DNA from: Archivesica marissinica
Lineage: Eukaryota > Mollusca > Bivalvia > Venerida > Vesicomyidae
Direction of reading: 5' to 3'
DNA length: 64,000 nucleotides
Assembly: GCA_014843695.1 (NCBI GenBank)
Contig: CM026401.1
Coordinates: 45,989,683 to 46,053,682 of the forward strand
Shown here: piece by piece, positions 1 through 13,000 of the stretch
Numbering within the stretch: the stretch's first letter is position 1
Layout: each line of letters opens with the position of its first letter
Translations under genes and position numbers: made by a program
Notes under the pieces: model-generated
The model's input: the letters and a program-made list of their open reading frames with translations, nothing else
What the model was told of the DNA's origin: nothing
Databases searched by the model: none

Positions 1-1735
1 AAGCCTCGGTGTACTGGCACTCGGTAGAACAGACCTGCGACAAGCCTTGGTGTACCGGCACTCGGGAGAACAGACCTGCGACAAGCCTTGGTGTCCTGGC
101 ACTCGGTAGAACAGACCTGCGACAAGCCTTGGTGTCCTGGCACTCGGTAGAACAGACTTGCGACAAGCCTTGGTGTACCGGCACTCGGTAGAACAGACTT
201 GCGACAAGCCTTGGTGTACCGGCACTTGGCAGAACAGACTTGCGACAAGCCTTGGTGTACCGGCACTCTGTAGAACAGAATTGCGACAAGCCTTGGTGTA
301 CCGACACTCGGGAGGACAGACCTGCGACACGCCTTGGTGTACCGGCACTCGGTAGAACAGACCTGCGACAAGCCTTGGTGTACCGGCACTCGGGAGAACA
401 GACCTGCGACAAGCCTCGGTGTACCTGCACTCGGTAGAACAGACCTGCGACAAGCCTCGGTGTACCGGCACTCGGGAGAACAGACCTGCGACAAGCCTCG
501 GTGTACTGGCACTCGGGAGAACAGACCTGCGACAAGCCTTGGTGTACTGGCATCTCGGGAGAACAGACTTGTGACAATCCTTGGTGTACCGGCACTCGGT
601 AGAACAGACCTGCGACAAGCATCGGTGTACCGGCACTCGGGAGAACAGACTTGCGACAAGCCTCAGTGTACTGGCACTCGGTAGAACAGACCTGCGACAA
701 GCCTCGGTGTACCGGCACTCGGTAGAACAGTCCTGCGACAAGCCTCGGTGTACCGGCACTCGGGAGAACAGACCTGCGACAAGCCTTGGTGTCCTGGCAC
801 TCGGTAGAACAGACTTGCGACAAGCCTTGGTGTACCGGCACTCGGTAGAACAGACTTGCGACAAGCCTTGGTGTACCGGTACTCTGTAGAACAGACTTGC
901 GACACGCCTTGGTGTACCGGCACTTGGCAGAACAGACTTGCGACAAGCCTTGGTGTACCGGCACTCTGTAGAACAGAATTGCGACAAGCCTTGGTGTACC
1001 GACACTCGGGAGGACAGACCTGCGACACGCCTTGGTGTACCGGCACTCGGTAGAACAGACCTGCGACAAGCCTTGGTGTACCGGCACTCGGGAGAACAGA
1101 CCTGCGACAAGCCTCAGTGTACCTGCACTCGGTAGAACAGACCTGCGACAAGCCTCGGTGTACCGGCACTCGGGAGAACAGACCTGCGACAAGCCTCGGT
1201 GTACCTACACTCGGTAGAACAGACCTGCGACAAGCCTCTGTGTACCGGCACTCGGGAGAACAGACCTGCGACAAGCCTTGGTGTACCGGCACTCGGTAGA
1301 ACAGACCTGCGACAAGCATCGGTGTACCGGCACTCGGGAGAACAGACTTGCGACAAGCCTCGGTGTACTGGCACTCGGTAGAACAGACCTGCGACAAGCC
1401 TCGATGTACCCGCACTCGGGAGAACAGACTTGCGACAAGCCTCGGTGTACTGGCACTCGGTAAAACAGACCTGCGACAAGCCTCAGTGTACTGGCACTCG
1501 GTAGAACAGACTTGCGACAAGCCTCGGTGTACTGGCACTCGGTAGAACAGACCTGCGACAAGCCTCGGTGTACCGGCATTCGGGAGAACAGACCTGCGAC
1601 AAGCCTCGGTGTACCGGCACTCATGAGAACAGACCTGCGACAAGCCTCGGTGTACTGGCACTCGGGAGAACAGACTTGCGACAAGCCTCGGTGTACTGGC
1701 ACTCGGTAAAACAGACCTGCGACAAGCCTCGGTTT
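1..1735. repeat. 41-bp minisatellite, cut by left window edge
   Basis: About 42 head-to-tail copies of a 41-bp unit (core ACAGACCTGCGACAAGCC) run in from the left edge. Units alternate GGTAGAAC or GGGAGAAC and CCTTGG or CCTCGG. Because 41 is not a multiple of three, the long open frames here (for example 663-1661 on minus) are periodic artefacts. The block at about 158-437 recurs 698 bp downstream. Confidence 0.95.
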
Positions 1736-1803
1736 CCTGGCCTTGGCATTAAGATAGATTAAAGCTTATGTTCTGCCACTAAAATTGAGATAAGAATTGA
1801 CAG

Positions 1804-1950
1804 AGATCTACAAAGGAACATGAATCCAATAAGACAGCTGTCAATGCTGGATCAAACATCTTCATGCCTCATCAAGAAGACTACATTGCGCCTAAAAGAT
1901 TAAAAAACCTGTTCCAAAAGTGCAGGTGTCCATTCTCTTACACGAGGTAG
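1804..1950 (+). other. Possible isolated coding exon, unidentified
   Basis: After a TTGACAG acceptor-like site there is an open frame that reads RSTKEHESNKTAVNAG and on through EDYIAPKRLKNLFQKC. It either reaches a possible donor (CAG then GTGTCC, 1926) or a stop at 1950. The composition looks more coding than the surroundings, but I do not recognise the protein. It could be the last exon of a gene to the left, a transposon remnant, or chance. Confidence 0.2.
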
Positions 1951-2035
1951 TATCCAAATATAATATGAAATGAACACGATATAAATAAATAAATAAAGCG
2001 ACATAAAAGTAGTTAAAGTATTCTGAGATAGCCAA

Positions 2036-2247
2036 GCTGAGGCAGCCATATGGTCGACAGGGCCGTCGTTTGCCGATTTTTGGGGGCCAAAATTCGGCCC
2101 CGTTCCCCCCTCGAAATAGTATGTTTTTTCCCCCCCAAGTATAGAAACATTCCCCCTCGAAAGAAAAAAAATTCAAGAACAAAATCGATACCCGATCGTC
2201 TTAGGAGCGTCTCGTAATTTAATAGGCTGAGGCAGCCATATGGTCGA
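2036..2247. repeat. Segment bounded by 22-bp direct repeats
   Basis: GCTGAGGCAGCCATATGGTC plus two bases occurs at 2036-2057 and again at 2226-2247. It brackets a C/G-homopolymer-rich stretch. This may be a target-site duplication or a small duplication; no family is recognised. Confidence 0.5.
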
Positions 2248-2344
2248 GCATAATCAATGGGGTAAGCCACCGTTATCAGCTGTGTCAGCTCGTTGGCATG
2301 CCGACGATCGATGTAATTGGGAGTATACTTTTGTTTAAGTTGTT

Positions 2345-2654
2345 TGTTTATTTATTATGGGTTTTAGCCTGCATCAGTAAGCCTCCTAATTGTGGGCTAT
2401 ATGTATATATCACTGGAGTGCAGTTTACCTAACAACACCTTTCTGGACAGGCTCCAGCGGTTAACCAGTACTTGGTGCACCAACCTCCGTAAGAAACTGT
2501 TAACTTTTTCATATAAATGAGACAAAACCTGAGCGGGGCTCAAACCCGTGACCATCAGTGATGATAGATCTACCAATATACTGGTCTGCCTCCGTGGTCG
2601 AGTGGTTACGGTCGCTGACTCGTATACCACTCGACCACGGAGGCAGACCAGTAT
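2345..2654 (-). mobile_element. SINE-A copy 1, with inverted duplication of its 5' end
   Basis: This is a tRNA-derived SINE read on minus. It has A box TGGTCGAGTGGTTA, B box GGTTTGAGCCCC, and a body with AAGTACTGGTTAACCGCTGG. The 29 bases at the 5' end (2626-2654) are repeated in inverted orientation at 2578-2606, so a strong hairpin forms. The 3' tail (TGATGCAGGC...AACCC) is diverged. Confidence 0.85.
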
Positions 2655-2982
2655 ACTCTTGACAGAGTGGAGTAATCATTAGAGATGATGATTTCATAAT
2701 GAGTTATACGCCAGCTCTGGACGGGGTTTGGTATGCTGCAGGGATACAGCTACTAGATGGGACTCTCAGACCCTCCAGGCAGGCAACCAGAGACAGAAAC
2801 ATTTGATTAGTATGATGTAGTCTGTTTGGTTACTGAGTACAATGAAACACAACAATCGTTTAAAAGTAAGACATTAACTCCTAGTAGTGAAAATAACGGT
2901 CAAATAAAATTATGTAATGAAATTTGATGAATACTGTTTTGTTTTAGTATGATTGCGAGTCAACTTTTTACAACATTAGATC

Positions 2983-3060
2983 ATAGGAACTTGAAATTTT
3001 ATCCATAAGCCACGAAAGGTCTCGTACCTCTATCCTAGGACACGCTCTATTAAAAAAAAG
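2983..3060. mobile_element. FB1 fold-back element, single arm
   Basis: One arm of the family complete at 4324-4462 (GGAACTTGAAATTTTATCCA, CTCTATCCTAGGACAC). A second diverged arm is at 3344-3409. Confidence 0.7.
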
Positions 3061-3095
3061 ATCTTGACATTTTATTTATTAAAAGATTAATCACT

Positions 3096-3205
3096 CTTAG
3101 TTTATACAAATTTATTTTAGCTTGATTGCGAAACAAGTTCTTTCAACTTATATTAAAGCGCTCTTGATAGAATCCATAACCATGAGGGAGAGAGAAAAGG
3201 CAATA
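3096..3205 (-). mobile_element. SINE-C 3' fragment
   Basis: It carries the SINE-C/D shared tail (TTTATTTTAGCTTGATTGCG, AACTTATATTA) followed by a piece of SINE-C body (GAATCCATAACCATGAGGGA). The tRNA head is missing. Confidence 0.75.
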
Positions 3206-3407
3206 AGGATTTACATGTTTTGATTGCTTAGCTCTTTGCACGCTACTAGTGATGAAAATAACAATCAAATATGTTATGAAATTTCATTACGACACAATTC
3301 TAATGAAATTTCCATGACACATTTCAAGCATTGTATGTTACAGCACAGGAACTTGAAATTTTATACATAAGCCACCAACGGTCTTGTACCTCTATCCTAG
3401 GACACAC

Positions 3408-3650
3408 CCCTCGTGTGTGTGTGTGTGTGCGTGCGTGCGTGCGTGAGTGCGTGTTTACGTTTATTTATCGTCGCTACCGGTTGCCCATATGAGCGACGCC
3501 TCCTGAAGATATTAGTCATTTTGGAGGATAGTGCAATGATACAGACTCCTCTGGTTCTTTTACGTGCACTGTGTAAAGCACTGACACGAGACCTCGGTTT
3601 AACGTCCCATCTGAAAGACTGTTAATTTTATTAGGGTCAGACGGGGGATT
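3408..3650 (-). mobile_element. SINE-B copy 1, head decayed, with (GT)n tail
   Basis: On minus this is the SINE-B body: CAGTCTTTCAGATGGGACGT, GCACGTAAAAGAACCAGAGG, and a tail ending TAAATAAACGTAAAC next to a GT/GC simple repeat (3413-3445). The 5' end stops at the end of the tRNA head, so it is 5'-truncated. Confidence 0.85.
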
Positions 3651-3993
3651 ACAGTAGCGTCATATATGTATATTTCAATAGCGGTGTCCCGACCATGTAT
3701 GATAGGTCAGAATATTAGCGGTGTGTAACCTAAACAATATCGCGAAAACATATGGCATTTTATTATTATATAGTTGTTCTAAACGTGCTGCCATTTAAAA
3801 TCTCGACAACTAATAGTTTGATGAAATGAATATTCACTTATCAAAGTTTAACTACATTAGTTGCTTGCATTTTGCAAACTTACCAAAATCTGCAAAACAA
3901 TTCACCGATGAGTGACAGTGTGACAGTGACCAAAGAGTAGTTTCCCTTGAAATTTGATGAAATCTTTTTTGCAACAAGTTCTGTAAGAACACA

Positions 3994-4092
3994 ATGTCAT
4001 TTAATAAAAATAGCAGTGAACTGAAGAAACGGGACCAGGGTGTTCTGGAAAGAGTTCAAGTTCTTGTTGACTCTAACATACGTGTCGTCCAG
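3994..4092 (+). CDS. C3orf33: C3orf33 exon 1
   Basis: 33 codons, MSFNKNSSELKKRDQGVLER and on to NIRVVQ, ending CAG before GTCTCT. Phase 0. No TATA box or clear promoter was seen upstream. Confidence 0.82.
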
Positions 4093-7000
4093 GTCTCTAT
4101 TTATTATCTCAAATTTTATTCATTTCTGTAGTCCTATAAAATAAATAAGACCTCTAGGCTCTACATAAAAAATTGTTTCTGTTATTTCATTTGAAAAATG
4201 CCTGGATAGTAAAATGTCACAATTTCCAAGTCTAAATAGTTGGACTATCATTTCTGATGTTGTTCTACCTTTCACCTGTTCATTGGTTCATTTGTACAGG
4301 GCCCACTCTGGACATTGTCGTACCACAGGAACTTTAAATTTTATCCATAAGCCACCAATGGTCTCGTACCTCTATCCTAGACACTTTTTAATAGAGGGGG
4401 GTGTCCTAGGATAGAGGTACGAGACCATTGGTGGCTTATGGATAAAATTTCAAGTTCCTGTGGTCGTACACAGTCAGTCTATCGTTGTGGTGTAGAAGAC
4501 CACCAACATTTCCTGGCTTGGTAGAAACCAATACTCAATTCTCCAACCTCTGCAAGTGACTGAGAACTTTTTCACAAGTCATCATTTTATTACTTGTCAT
4601 AGTCATAGTCCTATATACATATATAAGACCTCTACATAATTTTTTTTGGATCTTATCTTTCAAAAATGCCTCGATATTAAAATGTCATATTTGGACTAGG
4701 CCTACACTTGATAACAGCCACTAGAACACCAGCAATAAACATGTGACTGTTCTGTATTTCAAGCACTAATTTCACAAAACCAAAGTCACTTTAGTGTTCC
4801 TGTCTTTACGAATGATTCACCATCGATGAGAAATGTTAGTTCCCACACACATTGGACCAACTAAGAAAGTTCTGTAAACTGGCACGTCTCGTCTCGTAGA
4901 TCCTTCTGGTACCATTGGCTGCCACTACCGATTCCATCAACCTTGTATATCACCCTTTGGAAGTCATCTACTGCTGATAGTAACTGCTACCCGTAATTAT
5001 TTTTATTGAGTGTAGATTCAGATGGTATCGCTATGATTTAACGAAATTCCAACGTATTCTCCAATATAATCCAAACATAAGTATACATAGTCCAAAACGT
5101 AATATTTCGGATGTAATAACAGGTACAAAATTAATGTAGTCAACGTAAATATTCACCTATTCACTCAGTGTATCTGTATACTGTTTATCACTAATCAGTA
5201 GTGTTAGCTATCAGCCTATCACTGTTCAATGCAGTATGTCACTGTTCAATGCAGTACATCACTGTTCAATGCAGTATATCACTGTTCAATGCAGTACATC
5301 ACTGTTCAATGTAGTATATCACTGTTCAATGCAGTATATCACTGTTCAATGCAGTACATCACTGTTCAATGCTGTATATCACTGTTCAATGTAGTATATC
5401 ACTGTTCAATGCTGTACATCACTGTTCAATGCTGTACATCACTGTTCAATGCAGTATATCACTGTTCAATGCTGTACATCACTGTTCAATGCAGTACATC
5501 ACTGTTCAATGCTGTATATCACTGTATATCACTGTTCAATGCAGTACATCACTGTTCAATGCAGTATATCACTGTTCAATGCTGTACATCACTGTTCAAT
5601 GCTGTACATCACTGTTCAATGCTGTATATCACTGTTCAGTGCAGTATATCACTGTTCAATGCTGTACATCACTGTTCAATGATGTACATCACTGTGCAAT
5701 GCAGTAGCTCACTGTTCAATGCTGTATATCACTGTTCAATGCTGTACATCACTGTTCAATGCTGTACATCACTGTTCAATGCTGTATATCACTATTCAAT
5801 GCAGTATATCACTGTATATCACTGTTCAATGCTGTACATCACTGTTCAATGCAGTATATCACTGTTCAATGCAGTATATCACTGTATATCACTGTTCAAT
5901 GCTGTATATCACTGTTCAATGCAGTATATCACTGTTCAATGCAGTATATCACTGTTCAATGCTGTATATCACTGTTCAATGCAGTACATCACTGTTCAAT
6001 GCAGTATATCACTGTTCAATGCTGTATATCACTGTTCAATGCAGTATATCACTGTTCAATGCAGTATATCACTGTTCAATGCAGTATATCACTGTTCAAT
6101 GCAGTATATCACTGTTCAATGCTGTACATCACTGTTCAATGCAGTATATCACTGTTCAATGCAGTACATCACTGTTCAATGCTGTATATCACTGTTCAAT
6201 GCAGTACATCACTGTTCAATGCAGTATATCACTGTTCAATGCTGTACATCACTGTTCAATGCTGTACATCACTGTTCAATGCTGTATATCACTGTTCAAT
6301 GCAGTATATCACTGTTCAATGCTGTACATCACTGTTCAATGCTGTACATCACTGTTCAATGCAGTATATCACTGTTCAATGCTGTACATCAATGTGCAAT
6401 GCAGTAGATCACTGTTCAATGCTGTATATCACTGTTCAATGCAGTACATCACTGTTCAATGCAGTATATCACTGTTCAATGCTGTACATCACTGTTCAAT
6501 GCTGTACATCACTGTTCAATGCTGTAGATCACTGTTCAATGCTGTACATCACTGTTCAATGCAGTATATCACTGTTCAATGCTGTACATCACTGTTCAAT
6601 GCTGTACATCACTGTTCAATGCTGTATATCACTGTTCAATGCAGTATATCACTGTTCAATGCTGTACATCACTGTTCAATGCTGTGCATCACTGTTCAAT
6701 GCAGTAGATCACTGTTCAATGCTGTATATCACTATTCAATGCAGTACATCACTGTTCAATGCAGTATATCACTGTTCAATGACTCTGATGATAGTGGTGA
6801 AAGGCGAGTTCTAACAACGGTGTGATAGACCATGGAGGCTTTTGATATATCATGGACCACAAAAGTTTAAACTTCATTTATTTTACAATGATTGCGAAAC
6901 AAGCTTAACAACTTATATTAATCACTCTCATAGGCGCAGGTGAGATCGTAAATGTGGTCATTCGTGTTGGAGGAAACTAGAGTACCCGGAGAAATCCCAC

Positions 7001-10000
7001 CTGTTTGATCTAGTGACCACCGTACCGTACTCGGGGATGAAGCTAAGACACAATAAAGGAGAACATAGCCCCCTCCCCGGACCAGACCCCCCGAGAAGTT
7101 CTGCTCCATCTATCATCAGAACTTTAACTTTGCCATCAAAATTATTTTATACCAACTTATAAACTATGAAAAAGTTGGCAGTTTCTTACGGAGGTTGGTG
7201 CACCCAAGTACTGGTTAACCGCTGGAGCCTGCCCAGGAAAGGTGTTGTTAGGTAAACTGCCCGCCGGCGATATAGCCCAAAATGGTGCTGATGCAGGCGT
7301 AAAACCCGAAATATAACGAAATATAACATAACCAACTTATAAATGTGTACAATATATGTATGTTCCATTAATGTCAAATCCATGTTTTTCCTTGGCTGAG
7401 ACTTAGCTGACCTAAGTGGTTAACCAGTAATAAACATATGTGTGAGATGCCTTGCTCAATGACACCACATACATGCCCTGACCGAGGATCGAACCTGGGA
7501 CCTTCAATTCCAGATCCGACCACGGATGCCACACTGACGTATATATGGGGGTATGTATTATCATAAATATGTGTATTTGTATATATTGTGCACATTTATG
7601 TTGGTATCACAGGGATTCGGCACGTTTGGGGGTACTAGTATATATATATTTAAGTACTTAAATATATATACTAGTACCCCCAAACGTGCCGAATCCCTGT
7701 GGTTGGTATAAGACAATTTTGATTGGCAGATTTCATTAGTTCTATAGATAGATGGGGGAGATCAGTGCTCGAGGTTATGAAACTATTCCCAGATCGCAAA
7801 CTCAAGATCAAGTAATTTGATTGGTTAAGTCTGAGTTTTACACTTAGCAGAACCAATCAGAAGCTTGAGACTGAGTTTGAAATTGGAGAAAAGTGTTATA
7901 ACCTCGGGCCCAGGTCATGGGGCATGGTCTTTTCTGGGGTGGGAATTATGTTCTCCTTTATTGTATCCTAGCATGCTTTATTTGGACTCCCTCATCAAAC
8001 AAGCATGAAATCAGAATAACATATTGGAATCACCAATTAACCCTCTCCCTCATAGAAGCACCTTTTGACGCCATTACCATATGACATACAGGGATCATTC
8101 ATTTTTTTTTTGGTTTTTACGATTTTCACATTGTTTTCACATTTCAAATTGAATCTAGTAAGATACACTGGCCCATTATAAAGCACTCCTTCTATTCAAA
8201 TGTTGTAGTTAATGGTTGTACTGTGCATTTTAACCCTATTTTGCAGAAGTATATTAAAGAATACCATTTAAGAAAGCGATCACATGCTTTCTCATTTCTC
8301 CCAAAAATTGTGACCTAGAATGAACTTTGGACATACATTGACTTTGGGGAGGGCAGTTTACTAATGTTGCTAGAACTTGTTGCCCAACCCATTTTGCATG
8401 TTATCACATATAATGAATATTAAGTCTATATGTACTATATAATGTAAAATAGCAAATAAAATATGATTAAACATACATTGACAATATAGTAGCCAAACCA
8501 ATGTTCATAATAAAGGCTAGAATCTCATGTAGTCCCAGTAATATCTATGGAGGTGGGATAGATATGGCAACTACTTATTCACTGCATGATAGCTAAATGG
8601 CTGTCATTTGTATGGAGATATAATAGTATATTAACCTGAATCTCATGTAGTCCCAGTAATATCTATGGAGGTGGGATAGATATGGCGACTACTTATCCCC
8701 TGCATGATAGCTAAATAGCTGTCGTTTGTATGGAGATATAATAGTATATTAACCTAAATCTCTATGTAGTCCCAGTAATATCTATGGAGGTGGGATAGAT
8801 ATGGCAACTACTTATACACTGCATGATAGCTTAATGGCTGTCATTTGTATGGAGATATAATAGTATATTAACCTAAATCTCTATGAAGGAAAGGGTTAAG
8901 CATTCCCAGTAAACTCTATTGAGGTACAATATAGTGTAGATATATTGACTTCTTATTACTTAATTATGAATTTTATGAACCGCGGTACAAACCCAGTTCG
9001 TGTTCGAGTAATTTCTGTGAGCCGGAACCTAATTTCAAAATGAATATCTTGTCATAAAATCGTATTTCCTCGTCCACAATAACCTTGTGATCAATACTGT
9101 ACACTTATAGCTACTTAATATAATAAACCTGATAAATATAAACTTTTTTTCCGAAATTAAATAAATTGATATAATTTAGTAAATCCCGGTCAACGAAATC
9201 GGTTACTTGGCGACGATTATGAGGTCATGAAAAATCGCTCCGCTCGGTCATGGTATACTGTGGTGCATGCTGCGGTATATATCTTGGTGCTGCTATATAT
9301 GTATGGAGATACAGTAACATATAAACCTACATCTTTATGGGGAACCGGTTAAAGTTTATATTGTATTTAAGGATGTGAATGTAGTGTTGTTATATTGTAT
9401 TTAAGGATGTGAATGTAGTGTTGTTATATTGTATTTAAGGATGTGAATGTAGTGTTGTTATATTAACAGCAGTTTATTACAAGTTGTTATATTGTATTTA
9501 AGGATGTGAATGTAGTGTTGTTATATTGTATTTAAGGATGTGAATGTAGTGTTGTTATATTGTATTTAAGGATGTGAATGTAGTGTTGTTATATTGTATT
9601 TAAGGATGTGAATGTAGTGTTGTTATATTGTATTTACGGATGTGAATGTAGTGTTGTTATATTGACAGCAGTTTATTACGAGTTGTTATATTGACAGCAG
9701 TTTATTACAAGTTGTTATATTAACAGCAGTTTATTACAAGTTGTTATATTAACAGCAGTTTATTACGAGTCGTTATATTGACAGCAGTTTATTACAAGTT
9801 GTTATATTGACAGCAGTTTATTATAAGTTGTTATATTAACAGCAGTTTATTAAGAGTCGTTATATTGACAGCAGTTTATTACCAGTTGTTATATTGACAG
9901 CAGTTTATTAAGAGTCGTTATATTGACAGCAGTTTATTATAAGTTGTTATATTAACAGCAGTTTATTAAGAGTCGTTATATTGACAGCAGTTTATTACCA

Positions 10001-13000
10001 GTTGTTATATTGACAGCAGTTTATTATGCGTTGTTATATTGACAGCAGTTTATTACATGTTGTTATATTGACAGCAGTTTATTACATGTTGTTATATTGA
10101 CAGCAGTTTATTACATGTTGTTATATCGACAGCAGTTTATTACATGTTGTTATATCGACAGCAGTTTATTAAGAGTCGTTATATTTCAGAATGGGCTGTA
10201 TCTGATTGGAGCTACTGGGCTTGTCTTAGCTGCCCGGAGTATACACCTGGTAACTATCAAACCTGGTAACTATCAAACCTGGTAACTATCAAACCTGGTA
10301 ACTATCAAACCTGGTAACTATCAAATCGGGTAACTATCAAACCTGATAACTATCAAACCAGGTAACTATCAAACCTGGTAACTATCAAACATGGTAACTA
10401 TCAAACCTGGTAACTATCAAACATGGTAACTAACCTGGTAACTATCAAACCTGGTAACTGTCAAACATGGTAACTATCAAACATGGTAACTATCAAACCT
10501 GGTAACTATCAAACATGGTAACTATCAAACATGGTAACTATCAAACCTGGTAAATATCAAACCTGGTAACTATCAAACATGGTAACTATCAAACATGGTA
10601 AATATCAAACCTGGTAACTATCAAACCTGGTAACTATCAAACATGGTAAATATCAAACGGTAACTATCAAACCTGGTAACTATCAAACCTGGTAACTGTC
10701 AAACCTGGTAACTATCAAACCTGGTAACTATCAAGGTAACTATCAAACCTGGTAACTATCAAACCTGGTAACTGTCAAACCTGGTAACTATCAAACCTGG
10801 TAATTATAACTATCAAACCTGGTAATTATAATATCAAACCTGGTAACTATCAAACCTGGTAATTATAACTATCAAACCTGGTAATTATAACTATCAAACC
10901 TGGTAATTATAACTATCAAACCTGGTAATTATAACTATCAAACCTGGTAATTATAACTATCAAACCTGGTAATTATAACTATCAAACCTGGTAATTATAA
11001 CTATCAAACCTGGTAATTATAACTATCAAACCTGGTAATTATAACTATCAAACCTGGTAATTATAACTATCAAACCTGGTAATTATAACTATCAAACCTG
11101 GTAATTATAACTATCAAACCTGGTAATTATAACTATCAAACCTGGTAATTATAACTATCAAACCTGGTAATTATAACTATCAAACCTGGTAATTATAAAT
11201 ATCAAACCTGGTAATTATAACTATCAAACCTGGTAATTATAAATATCAAACCTGGTAAATATCAAACCTGGTAATTATAACTATCAAACCTGGTAAATAT
11301 CAAACCTGGTAATTATAAATATCAAACCTGGTAATTATTTATAGTGATTTCATGGATACTTCAAATCACTTGGCCATCACCGAAGTAGGTTCGAATCCCA
11401 CTGGGGGCGGAGGTGGGGGGGTTGTATTCTTTCATCTCGCATACTTCCCAGGTTTGAACTAATTTTCATGAAAATCTGTCCTTACCTGTTTTGCTTAAAG
11501 TTTAAATTTTTTTTTATTTTATAACGATTGCGAAGCAAGTTCTAACAACTTATATTAATCACTCTCGTTGGCGCAGATGAAAGCATAAATGTGGTCATTC
11601 GTGTGGGAGGAAACCGGAGTACCCGGAGAAAGCCCACCTGTCCGATCTGGCGACCACCGTACCATCTCACATACTTCCCAGTCTGAGGATCGAACCCGTG
11701 TTGCATTGGTGAGAAGCGAGCACGCTAACCACTGCGCTAATCGGACAACCAAGTGATGTACGCGGATAAAGGAACAATATGCTACTTTTCTGATTGCTTT
11801 CCTCGTGCTACATGATAAACTCACCTTTAACTGTTCCAACTGGCTATAATATTTGCAGTGTATATTTTGAGGCCCCGACAGATTAATTTTATAACATAAC
11901 TTTATGGGGGTTTATATATACCATAGTGATCTTAACAATTAATTGATTATCGAAAATGTAAACATTCTGCCATGATGGTTATGTATAAAACATTTACCAA
12001 ACCCAGCTATGTCAGCGGACAGTGTTCATTCCGAGACGAAGGCAATTCATTTATTTTTTACCAATGCTTACAAATGCTTACAAATTACAATGTACTCAAT
12101 TTAGTGCAGCCCTGCAACTTCAAGTGACAAAAATCTCGATAGCAAAAGAACATCAAAGACTATGCATAACTTAAAAAAGCACAACAGTGAAAACATGGAT
12201 TTGTTGATTCCTGGATTGCAGAGTTTCCGTGGATGCCAAGGATACACTCAGATCTTTATCAAGTTACATGTGGCATATGCACACAGTACCTGCAATTAGC
12301 AGATAATTACATGTGGCATATGCACACAGTACCTGCAATTAGCAGATAGTTACATGTGGCATATGCACACAGTACCTGCAATTAGCAGATAGTTACATGT
12401 GGCATGTGCACACAGTACCTGCAATTAGCAGATAGGATAGTTACATGTGGCATGTGCACACAGTACCTGCAATTAGCAGATAGTTGCATGTGGCATATGC
12501 ACACAGTACCTGCAATTAGCAGATATTTACATGTGGCATATGCACACAGTACCTGCAATTAGCAGATAGTTACATGTGGCATGTGCACACAGTACCTGCA
12601 ATTAGCAGATAGTTGCATGTGGCATATGCACACAGTACCTGCAATTAGCAGATATTTACATGTGGCATGTGCACACAGTACCTGCAATTAGCAGATAGTT
12701 ACATGTGGCATGTGCACACAGTACCTGCAATTAGCAGATAGTTACATGTGGCATATGCACACAGTACCTGCAATTAGCAGATAGTTACATGTGGCATATG
12801 CACACAGTACCTGCAATTAGCAGACAAAACATTGATTGAAAGTTGAAAGGTGAGACACATTTATAGCATATGTTATCTGTATGTCAAAACCATCTGCCAA
12901 GCATGTTATGTGTATGTCAAAACCACCTGCCAAGCATGTTATGTGTATGTCAGAACCATCTGCCAAGCATGTTATGTGTATGTCAGAACCATCTGCCAAA

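Larger units (their letters stand above)
8037..8899. mobile_element. M1 MITE copy 1, carrying two nested insertions
   Basis: The ends are TTAACCC...CATAGAAG and CTCTATGAAGGAAAGGGTTAA. Inside lies a ~119-bp unit (AATATCTATGGAGGTGGGAT ... GTTTGTATGGAGATATAATA), present three times. An M5 (8089-8330) and a short retro-insert (8343-8469) are nested within it. M1 is a TTAA-type MITE. Confidence 0.88.

Noticed and set aside
663..1661. 332-codon minus-strand frame
   Set aside because: Periodic product of the 41-bp array; other frames and the plus strand are equally open.
5229..6825. Three long plus-strand open frames (350-390 codons)
   Set aside because: They lie wholly in the 20-bp array, whose unit lacks stops in all three frames. 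Translation is a 20-residue periodic string with no other domain.
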